From positions 1 to 18,226 of the forward strand of contig JBAYJD010000055.1 in NCBI GenBank assembly GCA_041665305.1: a stretch of DNA of 18,226 bases, in the 5' to 3' direction. A program made the position numbers and the translations under genes. The stretch is from YA12-FULL-51-18 sp041665305. Lineage in GTDB: Bacteria; Elusimicrobiota; Elusimicrobia; Elusimicrobiales; UBA9959. The notes under the pieces are model-generated. The model had not been told where the DNA came from and did no database searches. It saw only the letters and a program-made list of their open reading frames with translations. Positions 7,162 to 14,201 of this stretch are shown piece after piece. Each line of letters starts with the position of its first letter. Within the stretch, counting starts at the first letter, position 1.

Positions 7162-8175
7162 TTACGGCCGGCCGCCCATAATGAGCGCCAGGATGGCTTT
7201 TACCGTGTGCAGGCGGTTCTCGGCCTGGTCGAAGACCACGCTTTGCGGCCCGTCTATCACGGCGTCTTCCACTTCGGCGCCGCGGTCGGCGGGAAGCGGA
7301 TGCATGTAAACGGCGTCCTTATGGGCCAGCTTCATGCGTTTTTCGGTGCAAACCCAGTCTTTATACTTTGCCAGGATCTTCATGCCGGCGTCTTTTTTAT
7401 CGGCCTCGGGGACATTGATGTCCTTCAGGTGCTGGTGGCAGCCCCACGACTTGGGATAAACGATATGTGCGCCCTTAAAGGCCTCATCCATGTTATGGGT
7501 TACCTTGAACTTGGCGCCGGTATCCTTGGCGAACCGCTGCGCGTCTTCCATGGTCCTTGGGATCAGGTTGAATTCCTTGGGGTAGGCCAGCGTCACATCG
7601 ACCCCGAACCGCGGCAGCAGCGTGATAAGGCCCTGGGGCACCGAAAGCGGCCTGGCGTAGGCCGGGGCATAGGTCCAGGAGACCACGCACTTCATGCCTT
7701 TAAGATTCTGCCCGAATTTTTCCTGCATGGTCATAAGATCGGCGATGGACTGGCAGGGATGGTCGACATCGCACTGAAGGCTGGTCACCGGGATCTCCGC
7801 CTCTTTGGCGACCTGGCGGATATAGTTATTGCCGATGCCGTAGAAGCAGTTGCGGATGGCGATGCCGTGGCCGTAGCGGGAAAGCACCTTGCCGGTATCC
7901 TTGGGGGTTTCGCCGTGGGAGATCTGCATCTTGTCGGGGGTCAGGTCGTGGGCGTGGCCGCCCAGCTGGGTCATGGCCGCCTCGGTCGAATTGCGGGTGC
8001 GGGTGGACTGCTCGAAGAACATCATGAACAGGGTCTTATCCTGAAGGATCCTGTGGGCTTCTCCCAGGGAAAATTTTATTTTAAGGTACTTGGCGACTTC
8101 GAGCACGGTTTCAAGTTCTTCCCTGCTCCAGTCGACGGTTTCTATCCAGTCCTTGCCTCTCAACATTGATTTCAT
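7162..8175 (-). CDS. ygeW: knotted carbamoyltransferase, YgeW-like
   Basis: The protein belongs to the aspartate/ornithine carbamoyltransferase superfamily. Carbamoyl-phosphate binding residues are present: STRTR (57-61) and HPCQ (139-142). The stretches LQCDVDHPCQSIADL and PLSVPQG match the knotted YgeW group better than ordinary ornithine carbamoyltransferase. The OTC motif HCLP is HPLP here (292-295). The 337-residue length suits the family. YgeW's own substrate is unsettled; in E. coli it sits with ygeX, ygeY and a carbamate kinase in a locus linked to purine or diaminopropionate breakdown. A YgeY-type hydrolase lies two genes upstream, which supports the assignment. AGGAGG lies 11 bases before the ATG. 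An acetyl- or succinylornithine carbamoyltransferase is the main alternative. Confidence 0.85.
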   Translation of the reverse strand: MKSMLRGKDWIETVDWSREELETVLEVAKYLKIKFSLGEAHRILQDKTLFMMFFEQSTRTRNSTEAAMTQLGGHAHDLTPDKMQISHGETPKDTGKVLSRYGHGIAIRNCFYGIGNNYIRQVAKEAEIPVTSLQCDVDHPCQSIADLMTMQEKFGQNLKGMKCVVSWTYAPAYARPLSVPQGLITLLPRFGVDVTLAYPKEFNLIPRTMEDAQRFAKDTGAKFKVTHNMDEAFKGAHIVYPKSWGCHQHLKDINVPEADKKDAGMKILAKYKDWVCTEKRMKLAHKDAVYMHPLPADRGAEVEDAVIDGPQSVVFDQAENRLHTVKAILALIMGGRP

Positions 8176-8229
8176 AGACGGTTGCGCCTCCTAAGATTAA
8201 ACGGCTCCAAGCGTTTATTTTACCACTTT

Positions 8230-8258
8230 TAACAAAAGGCGGGCGTTCTTTTGCCCGC
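8230..8258 (-). terminator. intrinsic terminator after the nucleotidyltransferase-fold gene
   Basis: On the minus strand GCGGGC pairs with GCCCGC (8239-8244 with 8253-8258) around an 8-base loop, then runs into CTTTTGTT. It lies between the nucleotidyltransferase-like gene and ygeW, so ygeW probably has its own promoter. Confidence 0.65.
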
Positions 8259-8265
8259 AAGGCGG

Positions 8266-8285
8266 CCCCGCCCTAAAGGGCGGGG
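8266..8285. other. perfect GC hairpin with a tetraloop
   Basis: CCCCGCCC (8266-8273) and GGGCGGGG (8278-8285) enclose TAAA. The stem is very stable, but no T-run follows it on the minus strand. It precedes the terminator-like hairpin at 8239-8258 on the same transcript and may reinforce termination. Confidence 0.6.
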
Positions 8286-8306
8286 GATATAAAAATTTTT
8301 AATAAA

Positions 8307-8636
8307 TCACGCTCCCTTGGACTTGAGCGCTTTTCTGGACGGCTTTTGAATAACCTGGCCGGTTTTTTTGATCTCTCTTCTGTATTCCTTACCGGTCACC
8401 GCCCAGTCGACCGTCTCCACGCGGAACGGGAAACCGGCCCCGGAGAAAGCCGCGGAAAGTTTTTCCAGACGGGTCGGGGTGAGCGGCTGGGGCGGCATGA
8501 CAGCCAGATCCAGGTAGGAGAATTTCTTGGCCGTTCCATTCGCCCGTGAACCATAGCACAACACTTCGCATTCCGGCACATTGCCCGCCAGGATCCGTTT
8601 TATTTTTTTAAGATGCTCGGGTCTCAGGTCTATCAT
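8307..8636 (-). CDS. small nucleotidyltransferase-fold protein (MNT-like), catalytic Asp missing
   Basis: The 109-residue protein has the minimal nucleotidyltransferase (MNT/MntA) signature: CYGSRANGTAKKFS (27-40) followed by YLDLAV (41-46), and a later VDWAV around D77. In active members the motif is GS followed by DxD. Here the first Asp is Tyr41, one base away from Asp (TAC against GAC), so one metal ligand is lost while D43 remains. The C-terminal tail is Lys/Arg-rich. I place the start at the ATG at 8636 because AAGGAAG lies seven bases upstream. An in-frame ATG at 8687 would add 17 residues with no family match. MNT proteins often pair with HEPN partners in toxin-antitoxin modules, but no HEPN gene is adjacent here. 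It lies between the ygeY and ygeW genes on the same strand. Confidence 0.75.
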   Translation of the reverse strand: MIDLRPEHLKKIKRILAGNVPECEVLCYGSRANGTAKKFSYLDLAVMPPQPLTPTRLEKLSAAFSGAGFPFRVETVDWAVTGKEYRREIKKTGQVIQKPSRKALKSKGA

Positions 8637-8715
8637 AATTATCTTCCTTGCTGTTTTTTCAGCGAACGACGCCGATCTTTTAAACAAGCCCGGCCGCTCT
8701 CCGCCGGCCGCCGCT

Positions 8716-9903
8716 TTACAGATACTGGGTTATGGCCGCGTAGAACACGGCCGCCTTGACCAGATGGTCCACCGGCATATTCTCGTTGACCGTGTGGGCG
8801 TAGACCTCATCCGACGGCCCGAAACCGATGGTCGGGATCTTAAGCCGGCCCGCGGTAGCCACGCCGTTGGTGGAGAACACCCACTTGTCCACCACCGGCT
8901 TTTTGCCGAGCGCCACGATACCGGCCTTCACGCCGGCCTGCACCAGTTTATGGTTTTCCGGCAGCACCCAGGTAGGGAAATATTTTTCCTGTCCGACTTT
9001 CAGCCCCGTCCAGGCCCTGGCGTCGTAATAAAGCACTTCCACTTTCGCCCCGGCCTTTTTAACCGCCGGCAGGCGCTTTATTTCTTCCACCGAGGATCTG
9101 AGCGTCTCGCCCAGGGTCAGACGCCTGTCCAGATAGATGGTGCATTCGTCCGGCACGGCGTTAAGGGACGGCGTCTTGCAATCCACGGAAGTGACCGCCA
9201 CGGTGCCCTTGCCCAGGAACTTGTCTTTCTTAAGCTTTTTGTTCAGGTCGGTGATCTCCCGGATGACGGAGGCCATCTTCACCACGGCGTTATCCCCGCG
9301 CTCGGGCGCGGAAGCGTGGCAGGAGCGGCCCTTCGTGACCACTTTTATTTCCATGCGCCCGCGGTGTCCGCGATAAACGGCCAGGTTGGTCGGTTCGGTC
9401 AGGACTACAAAATCCGGTTTGATCTTTTCCTTGTTGATAAGATGCAGGAGAGGCAGGCCGTCGCAATCTTCCTCCATCACGGAGCCCACGGCCATATAGG
9501 TATAGTCTCCCGCCAGGTCCAGCTCCTTTATCAGCTTGCCGGCGTACACCATAGAAACCATGGACAATTTCTGATCGGTGGCGCCGCGCCCGTAAATCGT
9601 ATCGTTCTTAAACACACCGGCGAAAGGATCTATTTTCCAGGCGGTCTTATCGCCGATGCCGACGGTGTCGAGATGGGCGTCTATCATGATCTTTTTTTTG
9701 CCATGGCCGATAAAGCCGATGATATTGCCCATGGCGTCGATCTTGATCCTGTCGAAACCGGTCTTGATCATCTCTTTCTGAATGCGTTCGACCAGCGCCC
9801 CTTCCTGCATGGAAAAGCTGGGGATGCGGATAAGGTCCCTGGCGAAAGCTATCATGTCTTTTCTGTGTTTTAAAACCGCGGTATTAAGTTCGGTAAGGGC
9901 CAT
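8716..9903 (-). CDS. ygeY: YgeY-type M20 metallohydrolase
   Basis: This 395-residue M20-family amidohydrolase or peptidase cleaves an amide bond with a two-zinc centre. The metal and catalytic residues are visible: IDAHLDT (H77, D79), GRGATD (D110), EED (catalytic Glu at 144-145), TEP (E170) and a C-terminal YAHTVNE (H370). The overall pattern, including STNGVATAGRLKIPTIGFGP, matches the YgeY group (selenium-metabolism-linked hydrolases) more than DapE or ArgE. The true substrate of YgeY is not settled. Nearby YgeW-like carbamoyltransferase on the same strand supports a shared nitrogen-compound pathway, but no diaminopropionate ammonia-lyase or carbamate kinase is seen. The start is supported by GGAGG close to the ATG and a good promoter just upstream. 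Confidence 0.88.
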   Translation of the reverse strand: MALTELNTAVLKHRKDMIAFARDLIRIPSFSMQEGALVERIQKEMIKTGFDRIKIDAMGNIIGFIGHGKKKIMIDAHLDTVGIGDKTAWKIDPFAGVFKNDTIYGRGATDQKLSMVSMVYAGKLIKELDLAGDYTYMAVGSVMEEDCDGLPLLHLINKEKIKPDFVVLTEPTNLAVYRGHRGRMEIKVVTKGRSCHASAPERGDNAVVKMASVIREITDLNKKLKKDKFLGKGTVAVTSVDCKTPSLNAVPDECTIYLDRRLTLGETLRSSVEEIKRLPAVKKAGAKVEVLYYDARAWTGLKVGQEKYFPTWVLPENHKLVQAGVKAGIVALGKKPVVDKWVFSTNGVATAGRLKIPTIGFGPSDEVYAHTVNENMPVDHLVKAAVFYAAITQYL

Positions 9904-9928
9904 TGTTCCTCCGTGAGCTGTTCCTTAC

Positions 9929-9957
9929 ATTGTATTTAATGGCGGCCGCCTTGTAAA
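9929..9957 (-). promoter_or_regulatory. sigma70-type promoter of ygeY
   Basis: On the minus strand the -35 TTTACA (9952-9957) and -10 TACAAT (9929-9934) are separated by exactly 17 bases. Each matches the consensus at five of six positions. Transcription would start near 9922 and give a leader of about 19 bases containing the GGAGG ribosome binding site. Confidence 0.75.
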
Positions 9958-9982
9958 ACTTTAAGCGGGACGGCTCTCCCGC
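9955..9982 (-). terminator. weak terminator-like hairpin upstream of ygeY
   Basis: On the minus strand GCGGGA pairs with TCCCGC (9965-9970 with 9977-9982) around a 6-base loop, followed by TTAAAGTTTT. It overlaps the -35 of the ygeY promoter. It would end any minus-strand transcript arising in the 9990-10220 interval. Confidence 0.45.
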
Positions 9983-10220
9983 CGTTTTGCCGGGCATCCC
10001 GCGATTAGAGTATACCGGAAATAGCGAAGCGCCTACAGGGTCTTATGACCTTCATAATACCGGCATTAAGTGCGGACAGGCTAGGACTTAAGGGCATCCG
10101 CAGCGACGGCTGCGGATGCCTTCAAGGAAACGGCAGGACTGCAAGTTCGCGGGCGCCGGGGACATGGAGCTACCGGGCGATCATGGAACCGGGCCGCAGG
10201 CGAAAAACGCCCGACCCGCT
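9983..10220. other. noncoding interval with a strong hairpin; possible structured RNA
   Basis: No convincing gene lies here. The most marked structure is an 11-bp perfect stem, GGCATCCGCAG (10093-10103) with CTGCGGATGCC (10110-10120), loop CGACGG, which a G-U and an A-T pair extend to 13 bp. The right half contains a copy of a dispersed repeat (10124-10178) and a second pairing of GGCG and CGCC around AAAAA near 10199-10211. Terminator-like hairpins flank the interval on both sides. I tried to match it to RNase P RNA, tmRNA, SRP RNA and 6S RNA and could not. Confidence 0.4.
10124..10178 (+). repeat. dispersed 55-57-nt repeat, copy 1
   Basis: This copy reads AAGGAAACGGCAGG, then CTGC-AGTTCGCGGGCG, then CATGGAGCT-CCGGGC. 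It matches the reverse complement of 16733-16789 with four substitutions and a 2-base indel, and more loosely that of 16172-16227. The last third can form a hairpin in each copy, closed by CGCC with GGCG here. No coding frame is conserved. Confidence 0.8.
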
Positions 10221-10263
10221 CCTTAAATAATTCCGCCTGTGAAACAGGCGGAATTATTTAAGG
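10221..10263. terminator. long perfect hairpin, bidirectional terminator
   Basis: A 19-bp perfect stem (10221-10239 with 10245-10263) encloses the loop TGAAA. Its core CCGCCTG/CAGGCGG is GC-rich and its outer arms AATTATTTAAGG are T-rich on both strands. It overlaps the stop codon of the PLP-enzyme gene on the minus strand and would end the dapB-to-PLP-enzyme transcript. It could equally end a plus-strand RNA from the interval to its left. Confidence 0.8.
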
Positions 10264-11507
10264 AAAGAGAAATATTGTTCGAGCGCTTCGGCGAAGGCGT
10301 CTATGTCGCTTTTGGAGGTATGAAGAAAAAACGAGATCCGGACCGTCTCTCTTATCCCGCTCATCAGCGAAGCCAGGTCCGCGCAATGACGGCCGGTGCG
10401 GACGGCGAAAAACCGGTCTTTAAAATAACTGTTCAAAAAAATATTGAGGTCCGCCGGCGCGAAAGCGTTCTTTACGGGCACGAAGGAAAGCATGGCGCCG
10501 CGCTCAAGGTCCGCCGCTTCGCCGAGTATCCTGATCCTCCTGAAACCGGAAAGCGCGGAAAAGGCGCGGCGAAGGAGCATACGCATGTGGGCGCGCACCG
10601 CTTCGGGCCCCGCGGCCTTTATAACCTTGAAAGCCTCCGCCAGGCCTATGGCGCCGGCGTAATTCTGGATCCCGGCCTCAAAACGCTGATAATCGTCAAG
10701 GTACCCGGCTTTAAAGCCGCGGCCGGAACGAGCCACGCTTTTAACCATGCCGCCGCCGGTTTTGAAGGGCTTAAGCCCGGCCAGCGTTCCTTTTTTAACC
10801 CAAAGAACGCCTGTACCGAAGGGAGCCCCCAGCTTGTGGCCGGAGAAGGCCAGGGCGTCCGCGCCCGATTCCGCGGCCCGCACGGCGTGGGTGGGAGCGT
10901 ACTGAGCGTCGTCGAAGAATACGGCGGCGCCGGCCGAGCGCGCCATGGCGGCAAGCCTGCCGAAGTCCGTAACGCCGCCGAAAAAATTGGAAGCGCGGGC
11001 GGCGCACACCAGCGCCGTCCGCCTGCCGAGCATCCGGCCGAAAGCCGCCAGATCGGGTTTCAGGCCTTTAAGCGGAATGATCCGGAGTTTTATTTTCCCG
11101 GTTTTTGAAAGTTCATGAAAGGGAAGAAAGACGCTGTTATGCTCCAGCGGGGAAAGGATAACCTCGTTCCTGGCCGGAGTAAAAGGGAAGGCTCCGGCGA
11201 ACATATTCGCGGCTTCGGTCGTGCCGCTGGTAAAGATTATCTCCCCGGGTCCGGCCGCCCCCGTGAACTCCGCGGCGGCGGCCCTGGCGGCGGAGCATTT
11301 TTCTTCGACGGCGCGGGCCAGGGCGTGCGACGAACGGCTGCCGCCGCAGCCGCCCAGGTCCAGCAAAAAGGCCTTCTGCGCCTCCGCGGCCGGCCGCAAC
11401 TTAAGCGCGGTACACGCGCTGTCCAGATAGATCATTTTCCGCCCGCCGAATTTGCGGCCGAGCGCAGGGAATTCCCCGGCAAGCGGCAAGACCGGATTTG
11501 TTTTCAT
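10254..11507 (-). CDS. class V aminotransferase-fold PLP enzyme (SufS/Csd cysteine-desulfurase-like)
   Basis: The 417-residue protein follows the SufS/CsdA pattern from end to end: MIYLDSACTA (25-34), FTSGTTEAAN (92-101), SPLEHNS with the PLP-stacking H123, FDDAQ (198-202) and SGHK with the PLP lysine K225. A GRHCAD segment puts the persulfide-carrying Cys at 375. Known relatives take sulfur from cysteine or selenium from selenocysteine; some act on cysteine-type residues in peptide biosynthesis. Unusual points are GAPFGTG in place of the common GPTGIG and a Cys (C32) in the YLD-SAC motif. It follows a radical SAM gene by 30 bases on the same strand. The gap is AT-rich with a small hairpin (11519-11537), and I see no Shine-Dalgarno. 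A dedicated role with that radical SAM enzyme is plausible but unproven. Confidence 0.87.
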   Translation of the reverse strand: MKTNPVLPLAGEFPALGRKFGGRKMIYLDSACTALKLRPAAEAQKAFLLDLGGCGGSRSSHALARAVEEKCSAARAAAAEFTGAAGPGEIIFTSGTTEAANMFAGAFPFTPARNEVILSPLEHNSVFLPFHELSKTGKIKLRIIPLKGLKPDLAAFGRMLGRRTALVCAARASNFFGGVTDFGRLAAMARSAGAAVFFDDAQYAPTHAVRAAESGADALAFSGHKLGAPFGTGVLWVKKGTLAGLKPFKTGGGMVKSVARSGRGFKAGYLDDYQRFEAGIQNYAGAIGLAEAFKVIKAAGPEAVRAHMRMLLRRAFSALSGFRRIRILGEAADLERGAMLSFVPVKNAFAPADLNIFLNSYFKDRFFAVRTGRHCADLASLMSGIRETVRISFFLHTSKSDIDAFAEALEQYFSFLK

Positions 11508-11537
11508 ATTTTAAATAGAATATTGCAAAACAATATT

Positions 11538-12431
11538 TTATTTCCCGCCCCGCGCTTTCGCGGCCGCCTTAAGGCCCGCCGGCGGCGAAAATGCGGGATG
11601 GACGGCGATATAATCCTTTCTGGGACCGGGGCATAATTCAAAGAACCCGCAGCCTTTACACCCGGACACTTTTTTCTTTTCCGTCAGGTGCGGCCCTTTC
11701 ATGCCGGCCGACATCTTCGCCAGATCCACGCTCCGGCCATGATGCCTGCCCAGAAAGCAGGGCGGGATATGGTCCACTTCGCATTTAAGCCCCTTCCCGG
11801 CGCAAAGATCCAGGGCTTTCAGCAGATACGGCGCCGCCGCGCGATATTCCGGGATGAAGCGGGAGCCTTCGGCCCGGCCTATTCCTTTGATAAAGCTGAA
11901 CTGCAGCCGGACCCGGCCCTTAAAAGTAGCGGCCGCAAAAGAGGCGAACGACGCGGTTTCCTTATAATTAAGGGAGGAGACGACATGGGTCAGCCGAAGC
12001 TTTGCGCCTAGCGCCAGAAGATCTTTTACCGCTTTGGTCCGCGCGGCAAAAGCGCCTGCTAATCCCGTGGTCTTAAGGTCCAGAACGGCATTATGTGCGG
12101 GGAAATTAAAATTCAAATAGCCGTTTGCGGTGTCCAGCGCCTTCACCAGCGATCCAAGCGACTCAGGCGGGAGAGCGGCAAGCATAACGCCGTTGGTCTG
12201 TAGTTCCACCACCCGGCCGGTCCTGGCGCAGAACGCTATGACTTTAACGAGGTCGCCCAGGTCCGCCAGCAGGGGCTCGCCGCCGGAGATCTGGACCAAG
12301 CCGGGTTCCATCGCCGCTATCTCTTTAAGCCAGGACCGTAGGCCCGTCCCGCTTTCAGCCTTCGCTTCGGCGGGATAGGAGCAGAACGCGCATTTCTGAT
12401 TGCACCGTCTGAATAAATGGATCAAAGACAC
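11538..12431 (-). CDS. radical SAM enzyme with C-terminal cysteine module
   Basis: The 297-residue product has CNQKCAFC (C10-x3-C14-x2-C17) almost at its N-terminus and GGEP at 50-53, so the radical SAM core is present. Near the end it has IPPC followed by C258-x2-C261-x5-C267-PG and a Tyr. This is the same auxiliary module seen in the enzyme at 3155-4303 and at the front of the one at 4288-5634, so these are related enzymes in one genome. The start codon is a GTG at 12431, with a G-rich stretch (GGGGGGCGG) upstream that could act as a weak ribosome binding site. It lies 48 bases after the alpha/beta hydrolase gene and 30 bases before the PLP-enzyme gene, all on one strand. The substrate is unknown; the pairing with a desulfurase-like enzyme hints at sulfur or selenium chemistry. 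Confidence 0.84.
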   Translation of the reverse strand: MSLIHLFRRCNQKCAFCSYPAEAKAESGTGLRSWLKEIAAMEPGLVQISGGEPLLADLGDLVKVIAFCARTGRVVELQTNGVMLAALPPESLGSLVKALDTANGYLNFNFPAHNAVLDLKTTGLAGAFAARTKAVKDLLALGAKLRLTHVVSSLNYKETASFASFAAATFKGRVRLQFSFIKGIGRAEGSRFIPEYRAAAPYLLKALDLCAGKGLKCEVDHIPPCFLGRHHGRSVDLAKMSAGMKGPHLTEKKKVSGCKGCGFFELCPGPRKDYIAVHPAFSPPAGLKAAAKARGGK

Positions 12432-12479
12432 AGCCGCCCCCCCAGGCGGATTTTATCCGTTCTTTCAACTGAAACCAGG

Positions 12480-13379
12480 TTAAAGATTCTCGGTGAAGAA
12501 TTGCGTGACTTTGTTCTTATAGATCTCGCCGCCGACTTCGGCGCATTTGCCGTGCGAAGCCCCGGTTATCACCCACATTTGTTTTTTCTCGGACTTGCAC
12601 ATGCCGTAGAGGGTTTCCGCGTCCTGGAGCGGCACGATATCGTCCTGATCCCCGTTAATGAACATCACCGGAGCTTTGACCTTGTCGATATTATGCGCGG
12701 GGCTGAACGGTTCGGGGTCGGCGCCCAGTTTCATTTTGACGAAAGCCAGCGTCAGCGGCACCATAGGAAAATAGGGGACTTTGGTGCGCAGCCAGCTCCA
12801 GTTGGCGATCACCCGCCGATAGGAGAGGAAGGTGTTTTCGGCCATGAGGCATTTCAGTTCCGGGTATTTTGCGGCCGCGAAAATGGCCACCGACCCGCCC
12901 ATGGAAGAGCCGAACACCCCCGCCTGCGCCATCGCGTGCGGGCGATGCGTTTTCAGGAAGTCGTAGGCTGCGTCGAAATCGCGAGTCTCAAGATAGCCGA
13001 CGCTGGACAGCGCGCCGCCGCTTTCGCCGGAGGCCCGGAAATCGAAATAAAAAAGGTTGAAACCCCTCTCCGCCAAAAAATGGGTGTCGCGCAGCAGATC
13101 TCCCCGGTTCACGCCCCAGCCGTGGCAGAGGATGATGGTCTTCTCCGTTTCCCCGCCCGCAGCCGGAATGAACCAGCCTTTAAGCGCCAGCCCATCGGCC
13201 GTGGTAAAACTTATGGTTTCGTAAGCCAGGCTGTACTGGTCGGGATGCTGGGTCACGGGCGTGCGCCGCTTCGGAGGCTGGATGATGGAATAACTTTTAA
13301 AGTAGGCGATAACGACCGCGCCCGCGGCGAGACCGAGCACCGAGAACAGCAGCCAGTTGAATAATTCGATGGGGTTCAT
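12480..13379 (-). CDS. membrane-anchored alpha/beta hydrolase (BEM46/ABHD13-like)
   Basis: A serine hydrolase of 299 residues. Residues 7-27 form one hydrophobic segment that probably anchors it in the inner membrane, with the catalytic domain outside or at the surface. The alpha/beta hydrolase landmarks follow: CHGWG (85-89, oxyanion region), FDFRASGES (112-120), nucleophile motif GSSMG (157-161, S159), the acid in NGDQDD (D246 likely), and catalytic H276 in GASHG. The order fits BEM46/YfhR-type hydrolases, whose substrates are mostly unknown. It starts 9 bases after dapB, so the two are almost certainly co-transcribed. No functional link to lysine biosynthesis is evident. Confidence 0.85.
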   Translation of the reverse strand: MNPIELFNWLLFSVLGLAAGAVVIAYFKSYSIIQPPKRRTPVTQHPDQYSLAYETISFTTADGLALKGWFIPAAGGETEKTIILCHGWGVNRGDLLRDTHFLAERGFNLFYFDFRASGESGGALSSVGYLETRDFDAAYDFLKTHRPHAMAQAGVFGSSMGGSVAIFAAAKYPELKCLMAENTFLSYRRVIANWSWLRTKVPYFPMVPLTLAFVKMKLGADPEPFSPAHNIDKVKAPVMFINGDQDDIVPLQDAETLYGMCKSEKKQMWVITGASHGKCAEVGGEIYKNKVTQFFTENL

Positions 13380-13388
13380 ATATATCCT

Positions 13389-14105
13389 TTATATACCGGA
13401 TTTAAGGCCCAATAGATCGAAATAATCGTAGAGCCCCGGCTTCCGGTCTTTAAGCCAGAGGGCGGCGCGCACGGCGCCCTCGGCGAAGACCTCCCTGGAG
13501 TGGGCGCGGTGCGTGAGTTCCACCCGTTCGCAGGGACCGGCATAGAGGACGGTATGCTCGCCCACTATATCCCCGGCGCGCACGCTTACGACCGGGACCT
13601 CTCCCGGGTGGACTTCCTTTATAACCGCCTGGTATTTAAGGGCGGTGCCGGAGGGCGAGTCTTTTTTTGATCTGTGGTGGGTTTCGCTTATGCGCACATC
13701 AAAATCCGGAAGTTTGGCCGCCATCAGACGGGCCACGGCTATGGTCAGATTTACGGCGGGGCTCATGTTGGGCGACAGAAAGATAGGCGCGGAACCTGAA
13801 AACTCCTTTAACCGCGCCAACTGCCCGGCGTCAAAACCGGTTGTACCTATGACCAGCGGTTTTTTAGATCCGGCGCACAGCCCGGCGTGCACTACGCCGG
13901 CCTCAGGGGTGGTGAAATCTATCACTACCGCGGCGGCGCCTACGGAGGCCTCCAGGACGCGCCTGGGGTCCGCGCCCACCGGCGATTTCAGGTCCAAAGC
14001 GCCGGAAAGGACGCAATGCGGATTTTCCCGAACCTTTTCCACTATCTTAACGCCCATCCTGCCCGCTGCGCCAAGCACCAGGACGGCGGTTTTTGAAACG
14101 CTCAT
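13389..14105 (-). CDS. dapB: 4-hydroxy-tetrahydrodipicolinate reductase
   Basis: DapB reduces 4-hydroxy-tetrahydrodipicolinate with NAD(P)H, a committed step to diaminopimelate and lysine and hence to peptidoglycan. The 238-residue product shows the nucleotide-binding GAAGRMG (12-18), VIGTTG (85-90), SPNMSPAVN (111-119), the catalytic ETHHRSKKDSPSGTA (141-155; H143 and K147 by comparison with the family) and a closing EGAVRAALWL segment. It is about 30 residues shorter than the E. coli enzyme, mainly in the NAD-binding half. The start is fixed by the GxxGxxG motif just after it. There is no Shine-Dalgarno, and a near-perfect promoter abuts the ATG, so the mRNA is probably leaderless. It is the first gene of a four-gene minus-strand run. 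Confidence 0.95.
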   Translation of the reverse strand: MSVSKTAVLVLGAAGRMGVKIVEKVRENPHCVLSGALDLKSPVGADPRRVLEASVGAAAVVIDFTTPEAGVVHAGLCAGSKKPLVIGTTGFDAGQLARLKEFSGSAPIFLSPNMSPAVNLTIAVARLMAAKLPDFDVRISETHHRSKKDSPSGTALKYQAVIKEVHPGEVPVVSVRAGDIVGEHTVLYAGPCERVELTHRAHSREVFAEGAVRAALWLKDRKPGLYDYFDLLGLKSGI

Positions 14106-14112
14106 GTGTACA

Positions 14113-14141
14113 ATTATATTTATTTACCCGTGCCCATACAA
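14113..14141 (-). promoter_or_regulatory. dapB: sigma70-type promoter giving a leaderless dapB transcript
   Basis: On the minus strand TTGTAT (14136-14141) and TATAAT (14113-14118) are spaced by exactly 17 bases. The start point predicted about seven bases after the -10 falls at or next to the A of the dapB ATG (14105). The seven intervening bases contain no ribosome binding site. A 14-bp perfect palindrome, CCGGCCGCGGCCGG, lies at 14162-14175 just upstream and could be an operator or the end of the previous transcript. Confidence 0.8.
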
Positions 14142-14201
14142 ACCCGCGGAACCCGGGCCAGCCGGCCGCGGCCGGGAAGGATGAGGGACAGTCCCCGGTT
14201 T

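Noticed and set aside
7207..8169. Long plus-strand open frame (320 codons) opposite the carbamoyltransferase gene
   Set aside because: It is antisense to a protein with clear catalytic motifs. Its His/Gly/Val-rich composition is typical of shadow frames.
8581..9873. Long plus-strand open frame (430 codons) opposite the ygeY gene
   Set aside because: It is the antisense shadow of a well-supported M20 hydrolase in GC-rich DNA. It has no ribosome binding site and no recognisable domain.
9983..10220. RNase P RNA, tmRNA, SRP RNA or 6S RNA in the structured interval
   Set aside because: The conserved cores of these RNAs, such as GAGGAAAGTCC for RNase P, were looked for on both strands and not found.
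12417..13364. Plus-strand open frame (315 codons) opposite the membrane-anchored hydrolase
   Set aside because: The minus-strand gene has a complete catalytic triad, and the plus frame shows no family match.
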